A DNA stretch of 64,000 nucleotides from the NCBI GenBank assembly GCA_964594635.1, contig CAZQMV010000001.1, positions 248,001 to 312,000 on the forward strand, in the 5' to 3' direction. The stretch's first letter is position 1; each line of letters starts with the position of its first letter. The stretch is from Berkiella sp964594635. GTDB lineage: Bacteria > Pseudomonadota > Gammaproteobacteria > Berkiellales > Berkiellaceae. The position numbers and the translations under genes are program-made. Positions 45,510 to 53,698 of this stretch are shown here, piece by piece. The notes under the pieces are model-generated. The model saw nothing but the letters and a program-made list of their open reading frames with translations, ran no database searches and was not told the origin of the DNA.

Positions 45510-46259
45510 ATGGACTACATCAAACATTTTGCACAAAACCCAGACGAATACTTACAATACCGCCCTGATTACCCTATGGCGCTATTTGAGTATTTAGTAG
45601 GCCTTTGTGAGCACCGCCAATTAGCGTGGGACTGTGGCACTGGGAGTGGCCAAGCAGCCATCGCATTAGCTGCTTATTTTGAAGAAATTGTTGCGAGTGA
45701 CGTTAACCAAGAGCCTCTAAATATTGCGCTGCAAAAAAACAATCTTTCCTATCACTGCTGGCCAGCAGAGGAAACTGAGTTAAAAGAAGCTTCGGTGGAT
45801 CTCATTACAGTCGCACAAGCTTTACACTGGTTCGATTTAGATTCCTTTTATGAAGAGGCCAGACGAGTTGCTAAACCTCATGGTCTTATTGCAGCTTGGT
45901 GTTACACATTGGGTAGCATCAACCCAGATCTCGATAAGGTGATTCAAAAGTTGTATCACGACATTTTAGGCAATGCCTATTGGCCTAAGGAACGTCGCTA
46001 TATTGATGAAGGGTATAAAACCATTGCATTTCCCTTTAAAAAAATAAAAACACCGCTGTTTGAAGCGCAAAAAACATTCCATTTACCAGCATTGATTGGT
46101 TATCTTCACACCTGGTCGGCAGTGAAAGAATATCAACTACAGAATGAACAAGATCCGGTTGAACTCATCCTTCCTGAATTACAAACCGCCTGGGGCGATC
46201 GTGAAGTTCCCATGACAATGCGTTGGCCTATCCATTTATTAGTTGGAAAACTTCGATGA
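45510..46259 (+). CDS. class I SAM-dependent methyltransferase
   Basis: This 249-residue enzyme has the Rossmann-like methyltransferase fold. Motif I is AWDCGTGSGQAAIAL near residue 40, and the acidic residue ending strand 2 is in IVASDVNQEPL. The catalytic-region strand reads ASVDLITVAQALHWFDLD, the signature of Methyltransf_11-type enzymes. The substrate cannot be read from sequence; relatives are often annotated as trans-aconitate or small-molecule methyltransferases. Its stop codon overlaps the start of the peptide deformylase gene (ATGA), so the two are translationally coupled. Confidence 0.85.
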   Translation: MDYIKHFAQNPDEYLQYRPDYPMALFEYLVGLCEHRQLAWDCGTGSGQAAIALAAYFEEIVASDVNQEPLNIALQKNNLSYHCWPAEETELKEASVDLITVAQALHWFDLDSFYEEARRVAKPHGLIAAWCYTLGSINPDLDKVIQKLYHDILGNAYWPKERRYIDEGYKTIAFPFKKIKTPLFEAQKTFHLPALIGYLHTWSAVKEYQLQNEQDPVELILPELQTAWGDREVPMTMRWPIHLLVGKLR

Positions 46260-46789
46260 CGGTACTTAAAATATTACAATATCCGGATAAACGCCTAAAA
46301 AGACTTGGCGTTCGTGTTGAAAATTTTGATGCAACGGTGCAAAAAGTCATCGACGATATGTTTGAAACGCGCTATTCGACAGATAGCTGCGCAGCGCTTG
46401 CTGCCACACAGCTCGATTTAGAGATCCCCTGGTGCATTACCGTGATTGATCTGTCAAAAGATAATAATGAACCCTTGTGCTTAGTGAATCCTGAAATTGT
46501 GGAGCGTGAAGGCGAACAACTTGAATATGAAGGTTGCATGTCTGTCTATCCCAATTTTATTCACGAGAAAGTTAAACGTGACATGAAAATTAGGGTAAAA
46601 GCGCAAGATCGCCATGGTAACCCGATTGATATGACGGCAGAAGGTTACTTGGCAAAGTGCATTCAGCATGAAGTTGATCACTTGAACGGTGGGTTGTATA
46701 TCGATCGTTTACCCAAAATAAAACTTGAACGCATTGCGAGAAAAGTGAAGAAGCAGGAAAGGATCAGTAAGAAAGGTTCCGCAGACTAG
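46256..46789 (+). CDS. def: peptide deformylase, variant motif I
   Basis: This 177-residue metalloenzyme removes the formyl group from new proteins. The metal ligands are present: Cys94 in EGCMSVYP, and His138 and His142 in QHEVDHLNG, with catalytic Glu139. Motif I, normally G-x-G-L-A-A-x-Q, reads CAALAATQ (residues 45-52): both glycines are replaced while the glutamine that holds the substrate carbonyl is kept. This marks it as a divergent copy rather than the main deformylase, which is usually next to fmt. The start overlaps the methyltransferase stop as ATGA; a longer frame from 46223 lacks support. Its 3' end overlaps the opposing gene by 26 bases. Confidence 0.85.
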   Translation: MTVLKILQYPDKRLKRLGVRVENFDATVQKVIDDMFETRYSTDSCAALAATQLDLEIPWCITVIDLSKDNNEPLCLVNPEIVEREGEQLEYEGCMSVYPNFIHEKVKRDMKIRVKAQDRHGNPIDMTAEGYLAKCIQHEVDHLNGGLYIDRLPKIKLERIARKVKKQERISKKGSAD

Positions 46790-47999
46790 ATCTTAATTGC
46801 TCTGGTTCTGCGCTCGTGCTCCTTGCTCTCCTAACAGTTTCAAAACTAGGAAGTATCCAGGGTGTGGATGGGGGGGCGCTTGGCAGTATACCCAATTCAG
46901 GATAGTTTGCTATTTCATGATTAAATTCACCAAAGGCATCAAGATGAGTTGTAAAATGCTCTACTTGTTGTGATGATGCATTCACAAACTGCTCTGCTTT
47001 ATAGAGTAATTGGTAAGCTTCAATAAGTGTAAATGACACTTGAAATTGATATTTCAGTGTTTCAAGGAAATCTTTTTCATGTTTAGCTAACATGAAGGTG
47101 ACAGGTTTATTAACCTGGTATTCACCATATTCACTGCCGCCATAACTGCTGGCTTCTGACTCGTATGCGCTTGATGAGTTGGTATGACTCATTGAGCTGC
47201 TGTCGCTTGCACTCGAAATGTCCGATATTGCTTCATAATCATTAACATCATAATGATCTTGTGCATTTAAACAAGAATCAAAACTGAATTCATCATCGGC
47301 TCTGCAAACTCTCGCCTCATCATCAAAGCCTATAAATTGTGTCAAAATAGTAAGTTGTGTAAAATATTTGCTGAAATCAGGCTTTAATTTATCTGGTAGA
47401 TTGTCTACGACGGATGCTAAAGCATCTAATGTCATGCATTCCATCGGCTCATATTTGCATATCAAATCTAAAAACGCTAAGTGAGTATTTCTATTCTCTC
47501 GCCACCATTCATTTCCATCAAGTGATTCATCGTTAATGATGCCACGAATGGCATCAATGATATTGGAATATAAAACTTCAAACACGTCATGAACATCACT
47601 GATTTCAGGGGATAATTGCTCATAACTCATTTTATCAGCAAGAAGGGAGGCCGAGATGAATGCTGCAAAAATATCATATTCTGTTTTAAATAATTCATCG
47701 ATGTTCGAATGCATTTCTAATTTTCTTTTTAGAAAAAGATGAAAGTATTTAATTGTCAGGATCAAAGAGGTTAAATGTGAGTCGTCACGAAAATAGTGAT
47801 TAGAAAGTTTATGTTTAGTATTGTAATTTTGAGTAGCACATTGAAAATGGAGGCGGCTTTTATTGAGATAGATTTTCATTAAGTGCACAGCAGCATCCGA
47901 TAGTGTTAAACCGAACTCTTTTTGTAATAGTTCATGAATAGCACTAACCAATGTTCTAATATGCGGTTGCAATTCTGCCGCAGATCCTCTAAGTGTCAT
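46764..47999 (-). CDS. unknown protein with a cyclin-like helical region, fifth gene of the mtn operon
   Basis: This 411-residue soluble protein overlaps the stop of mtnC as ATGA, so it is translated from the methionine-salvage mRNA. Residues about 70-135 resemble the core of a cyclin box: the helix LILTIKYFHLFLKRK followed by TEYDIFAAFISASLLADKM, where cyclins have a KY/YxDRxL helix and then LLxASKxxxD. Residues 250-300 are Ser/Asp/Glu-rich and look disordered, and the C-terminus is basic and Ser-rich (RRARSTSAEPEQLRSSLRN). No enzyme of methionine salvage looks like this. The cyclin reading is by eye and uncertain. If right, this would be a eukaryotic-type protein carried on a metabolic operon. 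Confidence 0.55.
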   Translation of the reverse strand: MTLRGSAAELQPHIRTLVSAIHELLQKEFGLTLSDAAVHLMKIYLNKSRLHFQCATQNYNTKHKLSNHYFRDDSHLTSLILTIKYFHLFLKRKLEMHSNIDELFKTEYDIFAAFISASLLADKMSYEQLSPEISDVHDVFEVLYSNIIDAIRGIINDESLDGNEWWRENRNTHLAFLDLICKYEPMECMTLDALASVVDNLPDKLKPDFSKYFTQLTILTQFIGFDDEARVCRADDEFSFDSCLNAQDHYDVNDYEAISDISSASDSSSMSHTNSSSAYESEASSYGGSEYGEYQVNKPVTFMLAKHEKDFLETLKYQFQVSFTLIEAYQLLYKAEQFVNASSQQVEHFTTHLDAFGEFNHEIANYPELGILPSAPPSTPWILPSFETVRRARSTSAEPEQLRSSLRNLSY

Positions 48000-48670
48000 A
48001 ATTGAATCACATTGAAGTTACCGGCCACAGGATGATTTTTGATTTCTAATTCCATGTGCTCTCGATCGAGCAAATAGGTATGTATCTTATTAGCTTTTGC
48101 GGCATCCAATTCTGCTTTGACATCGGATAGAAATAAGACTTCATCAGGCGCATACCCAATCTGATTGAGTATATTGGCATAAGAGACAGCTTCTTTTTTG
48201 CCGCCTACAGCAGTATCAAAGTACCCTTTAAATAAATAGCGCAAATCGCCAAAATCGCTATATTGAAACAGCAGTTGTTGTGCTTGAACGGATCCTGAGG
48301 AGTAAATATAAAGATCAATACCTTGTTTATGCCATTTTATTAAGTTTTCATAAGCATCAGGGTAAACGTGTCCCTTAAAGGCACCGTTTTCAAAGCCTTC
48401 TTGCCAAATCAAACCTTGGATGGCTTTTAGAGAGCCATTTTTCACATCTTGATCGATCCAGTCAATTAATTGCCGAATGACAAGGGTTAAGTCAGCGCCA
48501 GGGATCAATTGCTGGCGTATTTCTTGCAAAATAGGCACAAGTTGCGGATTATCTTGATTAGCACGAATATATTCAGCGATGCGTTCGCGAGAATAGGGGA
48601 AAAGTACTTTGTGTACAAAGTGAATATCCGTCGTTGTGCCTTCAATATCGGTGATAATGGCTTTAATCAT
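47996..48670 (-). CDS. mtnC: enolase-phosphatase E1 (acireductone synthase)
   Basis: This 224-residue HAD-superfamily enzyme enolises and dephosphorylates 2,3-diketo-5-methylthiopentyl-1-phosphate to acireductone in methionine salvage. The N-terminal motif IITDIEGTTTDIHFVHKVLF carries the nucleophilic aspartate with the Glu-Gly-Thr-Thr signature specific to MtnC. The Ser/Lys motifs follow in YIYSSGSVQAQQLL and GKKEAVSYANI, and FLSDVKAELDAA supplies the metal-binding acids. It overlaps mtnB upstream (ATGA) and the unknown gene downstream (ATGA). Confidence is high. Confidence 0.94.
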   Translation of the reverse strand: MIKAIITDIEGTTTDIHFVHKVLFPYSRERIAEYIRANQDNPQLVPILQEIRQQLIPGADLTLVIRQLIDWIDQDVKNGSLKAIQGLIWQEGFENGAFKGHVYPDAYENLIKWHKQGIDLYIYSSGSVQAQQLLFQYSDFGDLRYLFKGYFDTAVGGKKEAVSYANILNQIGYAPDEVLFLSDVKAELDAAKANKIHTYLLDREHMELEIKNHPVAGNFNVIQL

Positions 48671-49266
48671 TTCTGTAATCGCTTACGGTTGAGTTCACAT
48701 TCGACTAAAAATTCTAAACCTTCCATGTGACGTTTAGCTTCCATAATGCTATTACCCCAGCTGTATAAGCCGTGACCACGCACCACTAAACCATTAGCAA
48801 GATGAGCTTTGTCCCATAATGCTTTCACTTGCTGTGCCAATGCTGGGATATCTTGATTATTATCAAACACAAATAGATTAAGCGTTTCCTCATGCGAGCG
48901 AAATCCGGCAATGGTCTTTTGCATTTCATAACCATAAAAGGCGATTTTGTTATCGGTATCAGGCAGCATCGATAAAACCGTGACTGGCATAGAATGCGTA
49001 TGCAAAACACATTGCGTTTGAGGTGATAATTGATAAATCATACCATGTAAAGCAGCCTCTGCGCTGGGTTTGCCATCACCGCTTTGCCAATTAGCTTGAA
49101 AATCACAAACGACAAAATCTTGAGCTGTTAATTGGCCTTTGTCTTTGCCAGAGGCGCTCATTTGCATTTGATTATCAGCTAAACGCAGCGAAAAATTTCC
49201 CCCCGTCGCAGGGCAGAGATTTCTTTGGGCGATAAATTCGCAGGTTTTTAAAAGTTCATTTAACAT
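48667..49266 (-). CDS. mtnB: methylthioribulose-1-phosphate dehydratase
   Basis: This 199-residue zinc enzyme of the class II aldolase family dehydrates methylthioribulose-1-phosphate. ATGGNFSLR near the N-terminus binds the phosphate. The metal-binding histidines lie in VLHTHSMPVTVL and near the C-terminus in VVRGHGLYSWG, and EAALHGMIYQ precedes the first pair, as expected in the family. The start overlaps the end of mtnA by 7 bases, and the stop overlaps mtnC. Length (about 200) matches the family. Confidence 0.93.
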   Translation of the reverse strand: MLNELLKTCEFIAQRNLCPATGGNFSLRLADNQMQMSASGKDKGQLTAQDFVVCDFQANWQSGDGKPSAEAALHGMIYQLSPQTQCVLHTHSMPVTVLSMLPDTDNKIAFYGYEMQKTIAGFRSHEETLNLFVFDNNQDIPALAQQVKALWDKAHLANGLVVRGHGLYSWGNSIMEAKRHMEGLEFLVECELNRKRLQK

Positions 49267-50270
49267 GTTAATAAGCCACTTTCTGATAAATTGCCAGGTG
49301 AGAATACGCCAACATCTAAAATATAAGCGGTAATAAGCTCTGCTGGAGTTACATCAAAGGCTGGGTTATAAACATTTGATTGCTTAGGTGCCCAAGTGAT
49401 TTTACCTAAAGCGCCTTTGACTTCATCTTCACTGCGTAACTCAATTTCAATTTCTTTCCCCGATTTGCAATAAGGATCGAGAGTGGTATTTGGCGCAACA
49501 ACATAAAAGGGGATTTTATGGTATTTAGCTAATACCGCTAAACTATAAGTGCCAATTTTATTGGCAACATCACCATTTTTGGCAATTCTATCAGCGCCAA
49601 CCAAAATCGCATCAATTTTACCTTGTTGCATGACCATGGCTGCCATGTTGTCACAGATCAACGTGTGAGGGATCTCGGCTTTTGCTAATTCCCAAGCCGT
49701 TAGACGCGCACCTTGTAATAAAGGACGGGTTTCGCAGGGGTAAACATGTTTAACCTTTTGATTAAGATAAGCATGCTTGATCACACCTAATGCGGTGCCC
49801 ATACCCGCAGTCGCTAAGCTTCCGGTATTACAATAGGTCATTAAGGTTGCGTGAGGGGGTATCAACGCTAAACCATGGTTAGCCATGTTTTCGCATAACT
49901 TAACATCTTCTAAAAAGAGTTGCTCGCCAACGGTAAATACAATGCTGGGATCATCACCGAGTTGTTCAACAATGGTATCCATGTAATTTTTGAGGTTAAC
50001 AGCAGTAGGGCGTGTTGCAATCAAGGTGGTAATGGCAGATTTTATCTCTTTAACACTTGCGCCTTGTTTGACATATTGCATCAGTGCTAACACTGCGGCA
50101 ATACCAATTAAAGGAGCGCCGCGCACTTTTAAAGCTTTGATCATGGCACACATATCATCGATATTATGACATTCAAGCCAAATTTCTTCTAAAGGCAGTG
50201 CTTGTTGATCTAGCACCCACACTTTACCATCGTTGTAACGCAGTGCTAACGAATTCAGAATTATTGACAT
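49260..50270 (-). CDS. mtnA: methylthioribose-1-phosphate isomerase
   Basis: This protein of about 336 residues converts methylthioribose-1-phosphate to the ribulose form. It is related to eIF2B subunits. The N-terminal KALKVRGAPLIGIAAVLAL, TYCNTGSLATAGMGTALGV (catalytic cysteine), ETRPLLQGARLTAWEL and ILVGADRIAKNGDVANKIGT (catalytic aspartate) are all diagnostic. The ATG at 50270 overlaps the mtnP stop by 10 bases; a further ATG at 50285 would add five residues. Because MtnP already yields the 1-phosphate, no MtnK kinase is needed. Confidence 0.94.
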   Translation of the reverse strand: MSIILNSLALRYNDGKVWVLDQQALPLEEIWLECHNIDDMCAMIKALKVRGAPLIGIAAVLALMQYVKQGASVKEIKSAITTLIATRPTAVNLKNYMDTIVEQLGDDPSIVFTVGEQLFLEDVKLCENMANHGLALIPPHATLMTYCNTGSLATAGMGTALGVIKHAYLNQKVKHVYPCETRPLLQGARLTAWELAKAEIPHTLICDNMAAMVMQQGKIDAILVGADRIAKNGDVANKIGTYSLAVLAKYHKIPFYVVAPNTTLDPYCKSGKEIEIELRSEDEVKGALGKITWAPKQSNVYNPAFDVTPAELITAYILDVGVFSPGNLSESGLLTC

Positions 50271-51112
50271 ATCACTTTCATCCATTCCTGTACTTCGGGC
50301 GTTAAGCTATTCATTGGTGTCATTAAGCCTGTTTGTAAACCTTGTGAAGGGCAACCCGAAATATGCAAATTCATCGTTTGAGGGATCAGTTGTTGCATCA
50401 GTGAAAAAGCTTTGTGATTATTGTTGCGCATAATTTCAAGCACTTGTTCAAGGGTGACATGGTCGATGCTGTCATTCCAGCTGTCATAATCTGTTACGAA
50501 TGATAAAGGAAAGTAACACATGCCTGCTTCGCGTGCTAAAGCATATTCTGGAAAATTGGTCATACCGATAATATCTGCACCCCATGCGCGATACATTTTA
50601 GATTCTGCTTTTGTTGAAAAAGCGGGTCCTTCCATACAGATATAGGTTTTATCAAAATGCAGCGTAAAATTATCTGTTTTGAGGATTTCTTTGGCTTGTT
50701 TGACTAATTCTAAATCAACAGGATGAGCGAGGGAAACATGGCCCACAGCGCTGTCAACACAAAAGGTATGGCCGCGAAGGGTTTTAGTGCGATCAATATA
50801 TTGGGTTGGGATCACACAATCGCCTGGTTTGAGTTCTTTTTGTAAGCTGCCAACCGCTGAAACGGATAAAATTTTTGTTGCACCACATTTCTTCAGAGCA
50901 AATATATTAGCCCGATAGTTGATATTTGAGGGTGTAAATTCGTGACGCTTGCCATGGCGTGATAGGAAGAGCACGGTGACATCATTGATTTTGGCCTTAG
51001 TGATGGGTGCGCTAGGGATACCAAAGGGGGTATTGACCTCAATTTCCTCAATATGTTTAAAGCTATCAAATTTTTCAAACCCTGAACCGCCTAATACTGC
51101 CCACATGGCCAT
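50261..51112 (-). CDS. mtnP: S-methyl-5'-thioadenosine phosphorylase
   Basis: This 283-residue phosphorylase splits methylthioadenosine, the by-product of polyamine and homoserine-lactone synthesis, into adenine and methylthioribose-1-phosphate. It carries AVLGGSGFEKFDSF, FLSRHGKRHEFTPSNINYRA (phosphate binding) and the purine-binding region CMEGPAFSTKAESKMYR and GMTNFPEYALAREAGMCY. The aspartate in TDYDSW contacts the base. It is the first gene of the mtn operon: AGGAG lies 6 bases before the ATG, and a TATAAT box lies 26 bases upstream. The adenine released can be used by the deaminase gene at 52.6 kb. Confidence 0.94.
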   Translation of the reverse strand: MAMWAVLGGSGFEKFDSFKHIEEIEVNTPFGIPSAPITKAKINDVTVLFLSRHGKRHEFTPSNINYRANIFALKKCGATKILSVSAVGSLQKELKPGDCVIPTQYIDRTKTLRGHTFCVDSAVGHVSLAHPVDLELVKQAKEILKTDNFTLHFDKTYICMEGPAFSTKAESKMYRAWGADIIGMTNFPEYALAREAGMCYFPLSFVTDYDSWNDSIDHVTLEQVLEIMRNNNHKAFSLMQQLIPQTMNLHISGCPSQGLQTGLMTPMNSLTPEVQEWMKVICQ

Positions 51113-51137
51113 CTCCTACTTTTGCCGAAAGGGAGCG

Positions 51138-51143
51138 ATTATA
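51138..51143 (-). promoter_or_regulatory. -10 box of the mtn operon promoter
   Basis: A perfect TATAAT on the minus strand lies 26 bases before mtnP. The -35 region is weak (GACTTT or a TGACTT shift about 17 bases upstream). Confidence 0.5.
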
Positions 51144-51287
51144 ACAATGTTAGCAAGGGAAAGTCACATGTTATATAACTCGCTTAAAAGTGGAGGTTTG
51201 GTAAAGGTTGATAGTTAAGTCTTATAAAAAGACGAATTTTTACGGCTGGAATCCATCATGATCAATGTTAACATCTTCAAATTGTTA

Positions 51288-51310
51288 GTCATATAAATTG
51301 GTTATATGAC
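51288..51310. promoter_or_regulatory. perfect 9-bp dyad, candidate operator
   Basis: GTCATATAA and TTATATGAC are exact inverted repeats around 5 bases, 43 bases before the ATG at 51353. A related palindrome, GTTATATAAC, lies at 51170-51179 near the mtn promoter. Confidence 0.5.
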
Positions 51311-51352
51311 TTCTTTATACACTGAATATTAACGTTTGAATTGGAGTTAATA

Positions 51353-51760
51353 ATGAAAACAATTGAAATAACTTATTCTGGGCTACTCTCTTCTCTTGCC
51401 GCAGGTTTTGCTATATCTAAATTTTATTATGATAAAAGCAAAGAAGAAATTGTTACTGATATGATTTGGAATGTAGGATGTTATGTTATTTCCGAAGCTG
51501 CAATCCAAGCTGTTCACCCCAGAAGAAATCCTGCTATTGAAATCTACCAAGAAAGATTAGTTCAACAGAAATTGCGTTTTGTTGGAATAGTAAATGAACT
51601 AGAGGAATTTTATAATCATCCGTCAATGGATTCATCATCGGATCATGAAGAAACTGAAGAATTAAGTAGAGAATTAATTGAGCAAGAAGCCAGTGAAGCT
51701 AGTCTTCAGGTTGATGTGCCACAAGTAACTCAATTAAGAAGATCCCCCAGATTTCGTTAG
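51353..51760 (+). CDS. unknown small protein
   Basis: This 135-residue protein matches no family I know. The N-terminal third is moderately hydrophobic (YSGLLSSLAAGFAISKFYY). A stretch of mixed character follows, and the C-terminal 45 residues are very acidic (SSSDHEETEELSRELIEQE) before a basic end (LRRSPRFR). The start is ATG at 51353, with GGAG 6 bases upstream; the TTG at 51341 overlaps that site and is rejected. A perfect dyad upstream suggests it is regulated. No partner genes are evident: it is divergent from the mtn operon and 78 bases before the MliC/META gene. Confidence 0.6.
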   Translation: MKTIEITYSGLLSSLAAGFAISKFYYDKSKEEIVTDMIWNVGCYVISEAAIQAVHPRRNPAIEIYQERLVQQKLRFVGIVNELEEFYNHPSMDSSSDHEETEELSRELIEQEASEASLQVDVPQVTQLRRSPRFR

Positions 51761-51838
51761 GGATATGCAGCCATGCGTCTTGGGTACTATTATTGTTATC
51801 AAGGAAAGCATCAAGTACTCATTAAATAAGGATAGGTT

Positions 51839-52504
51839 ATGTTCATTCGATCACTGGTTATCGGGATTGCTTTTGGTGTAACACTAAGCCATGCAAGTAA
51901 TGCCAACGAGCTACCGACAGCCTATTTTAAATGTGGTGAAACAATTGTAATGGCTAATTTCTACGATGACACCAAGTTGGATCTTACCATTGGCAGAACA
52001 ACCTATCTATTAAACGTTGCCATGTCGGGCTCGGGTGCAAGATATGAAACGCCAAAAGACACTAAACCATATGTCGAATTTTGGAACAAAGGACGTGAAG
52101 CAACTATTCAACTTGATGATAAAAAATTACCGCATTGCACTCAGGTCGAGGCGCCTAAACATAAGTTGTTGAGTTCTGCCAAAGAGTGGCAGGTTAATAA
52201 AATAAATGACAAAGATCTGATTTCAGGTTCGCGTTTGGTGGTTAAATTAGGTGATAAAGGTCAACTCTCTGGATTTTCGGGCTGCAACCATTTTAGAGGC
52301 CATTATGAAATTAAAGGTGAAGCACTGAAAATAAAAGGGCCGATGATATCCACGAGAATGGCTTGTGTGAAAGAAGAAATGATGCAGCAAGAAAGTGCAT
52401 TTATGCCTTTATTGCAATCAATGACCAAAGCTAGAATCATGGATGGAAAAGATCTTGAATTGTCCAATGAAAGTGGACAAAGCATCATGCTGATTGGAAA
52501 ATAA
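51839..52504 (+). CDS. MliC-like / META-domain envelope protein
   Basis: This 221-residue protein has a signal peptide (residues 1-25, ending SNA). Residues 28-102 resemble MliC, the C-type lysozyme inhibitor: YFKCGETIVMANF, ARYETPKDTKPYVEFWNKG and a second cysteine in LPHCTQVE, which could form the disulfide with the first. Residues 115-221 are a META (HslJ-like) domain with WQVNKINDKD, SGFSGCNHFRGHYEI and STRMACVKEEMMQQESAF. Fusions of these two domains are known in proteobacteria. It would guard the envelope against host lysozyme or heat and antibiotic stress. AAGGA lies before the ATG. No lipobox is seen, so it is likely periplasmic. Confidence 0.8.
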   Translation: MFIRSLVIGIAFGVTLSHASNANELPTAYFKCGETIVMANFYDDTKLDLTIGRTTYLLNVAMSGSGARYETPKDTKPYVEFWNKGREATIQLDDKKLPHCTQVEAPKHKLLSSAKEWQVNKINDKDLISGSRLVVKLGDKGQLSGFSGCNHFRGHYEIKGEALKIKGPMISTRMACVKEEMMQQESAFMPLLQSMTKARIMDGKDLELSNESGQSIMLIGK

Positions 52505-52524
52505 CATAGCTTGATCTGCAATAA

Positions 52525-52604
52525 TCCCCCCCTCCCACACATTCTCGCTATCGCTCGTCTGTGTTACCCTCCCCCTTTGTCTCTGTAGAGGGGAGGGGCA
52601 GAGT
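52525..52604. repeat. GC-rich palindromes
   Basis: CCCTCCCC (52568) and GGGGAGGGG (about 52590) pair around a spacer, next to a run of seven Cs near 52527. The pairing differs from the REP elements near 1.2-10.8 kb but the base pattern is similar. It lies between convergent genes. Confidence 0.55.
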
Positions 52605-53609
52605 TTAGTTAAATCCTTCTATCGTCGCCAAATACTTCTTCTTCAACTCATCCGAAGCAAAGCTCGCCACAATGCTGTTTTTTGCCAATTTGATAATATC
52701 TTCAGCGGTTAGATTCAATCCTTTTTGCGCGGCTAAATAATTATCTACCATATAACCCCCAAAATAGGATGGATCATCCGAATTGATGGTGACACATAAA
52801 CCCTTATCTAAGAGCTGTTTGAGATTATGATCTTGCATCTTTTTAAAGACGCATAGTTTGATATTTGAGAGTGGACAAACGGTCAAAGGGATCTGCTTTT
52901 CACGTAAAAATTCAACCAGTTTGTCATCTTCAACACAACGCACACCATGATCAACACGTTTTACATCAAACAACTTCAATGCTTGCCAGATGTAATCCGC
53001 AGGGCCTTCTTCGCCCGCATGGGATACTGTTAGAAGCCCTTCATCTTTCACCCGTTGGAAAACACGAGCAAACTTTTCAGGTGGATTGCCGGCTTCACCA
53101 GAATCTAAACCAAAAGCGCTGATCCATTCACGAAAGGGTAGAGCATCTTCCAAGGTTTTAAAGGCCGATTCTTCGCTTAAATGGCGCAAGAAACAAGGGA
53201 TCAGTTTAAAAGTGATGCCAAATTCCTTTTCGCCATCTTGCAGGGCTTTATGAATACCTGTAATGGCGACTGCAAAGGGAATGTTCCGATCAGTATGGGT
53301 TTGCGGATCAAAGAAAATTTCCGTATGGCAAACCTTATCTGCATGAATGCGTTCAAGGTAGGCCCACGTTAAATCATAAAAATCTTGCTCGGTACAAAGC
53401 ACATTTGCGCCTTGGTAATAAATATCTAAGAACGACTGTAAATTGGTAAATTCATAAGCTTTGCGAACGGCTTCGGGATCTTTAAAAGGCAATTTAATTT
53501 TATTGCGCTGCGCAAGAGCAAACATCATTTCTGGTTCAAGGGTGCCTTCAATATGTAAATGAAGTTCTGCTTTAGGGATGTCGCGAATTAATTTTTCGAT
53601 GCTATTCAT
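52605..53609 (-). CDS. adenosine deaminase family, probable adenine deaminase
   Basis: This 334-residue zinc enzyme belongs to the metal-dependent amidohydrolases that deaminate adenosine or adenine. Metal ligands are in AELHLHIEGTLEPE (HxH), VSHAGEEGP (catalytic Glu nearby), VDHGVRC and NSDDPSYFGGY. The LQSFLDIYYQGANVL segment and FFDPQTHTDR are typical of the adenine-specific branch (type 2, related to yeast Aah1) rather than of mammalian adenosine deaminase. It therefore probably converts adenine to hypoxanthine for purine salvage, which would use adenine released by MtnP encoded 1.5 kb away. The substrate choice is an inference from similarity remembered, not computed. Confidence 0.85.
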   Translation of the reverse strand: MNSIEKLIRDIPKAELHLHIEGTLEPEMMFALAQRNKIKLPFKDPEAVRKAYEFTNLQSFLDIYYQGANVLCTEQDFYDLTWAYLERIHADKVCHTEIFFDPQTHTDRNIPFAVAITGIHKALQDGEKEFGITFKLIPCFLRHLSEESAFKTLEDALPFREWISAFGLDSGEAGNPPEKFARVFQRVKDEGLLTVSHAGEEGPADYIWQALKLFDVKRVDHGVRCVEDDKLVEFLREKQIPLTVCPLSNIKLCVFKKMQDHNLKQLLDKGLCVTINSDDPSYFGGYMVDNYLAAQKGLNLTAEDIIKLAKNSIVASFASDELKKKYLATIEGFN

Positions 53610-53698
53610 AATGACTTCTCGGATACCTGCTATTCTGGAATATGGGAATAGAAATAGTTGTTTTAATATTCAGTTATACAACATATTTGGGTTACATA

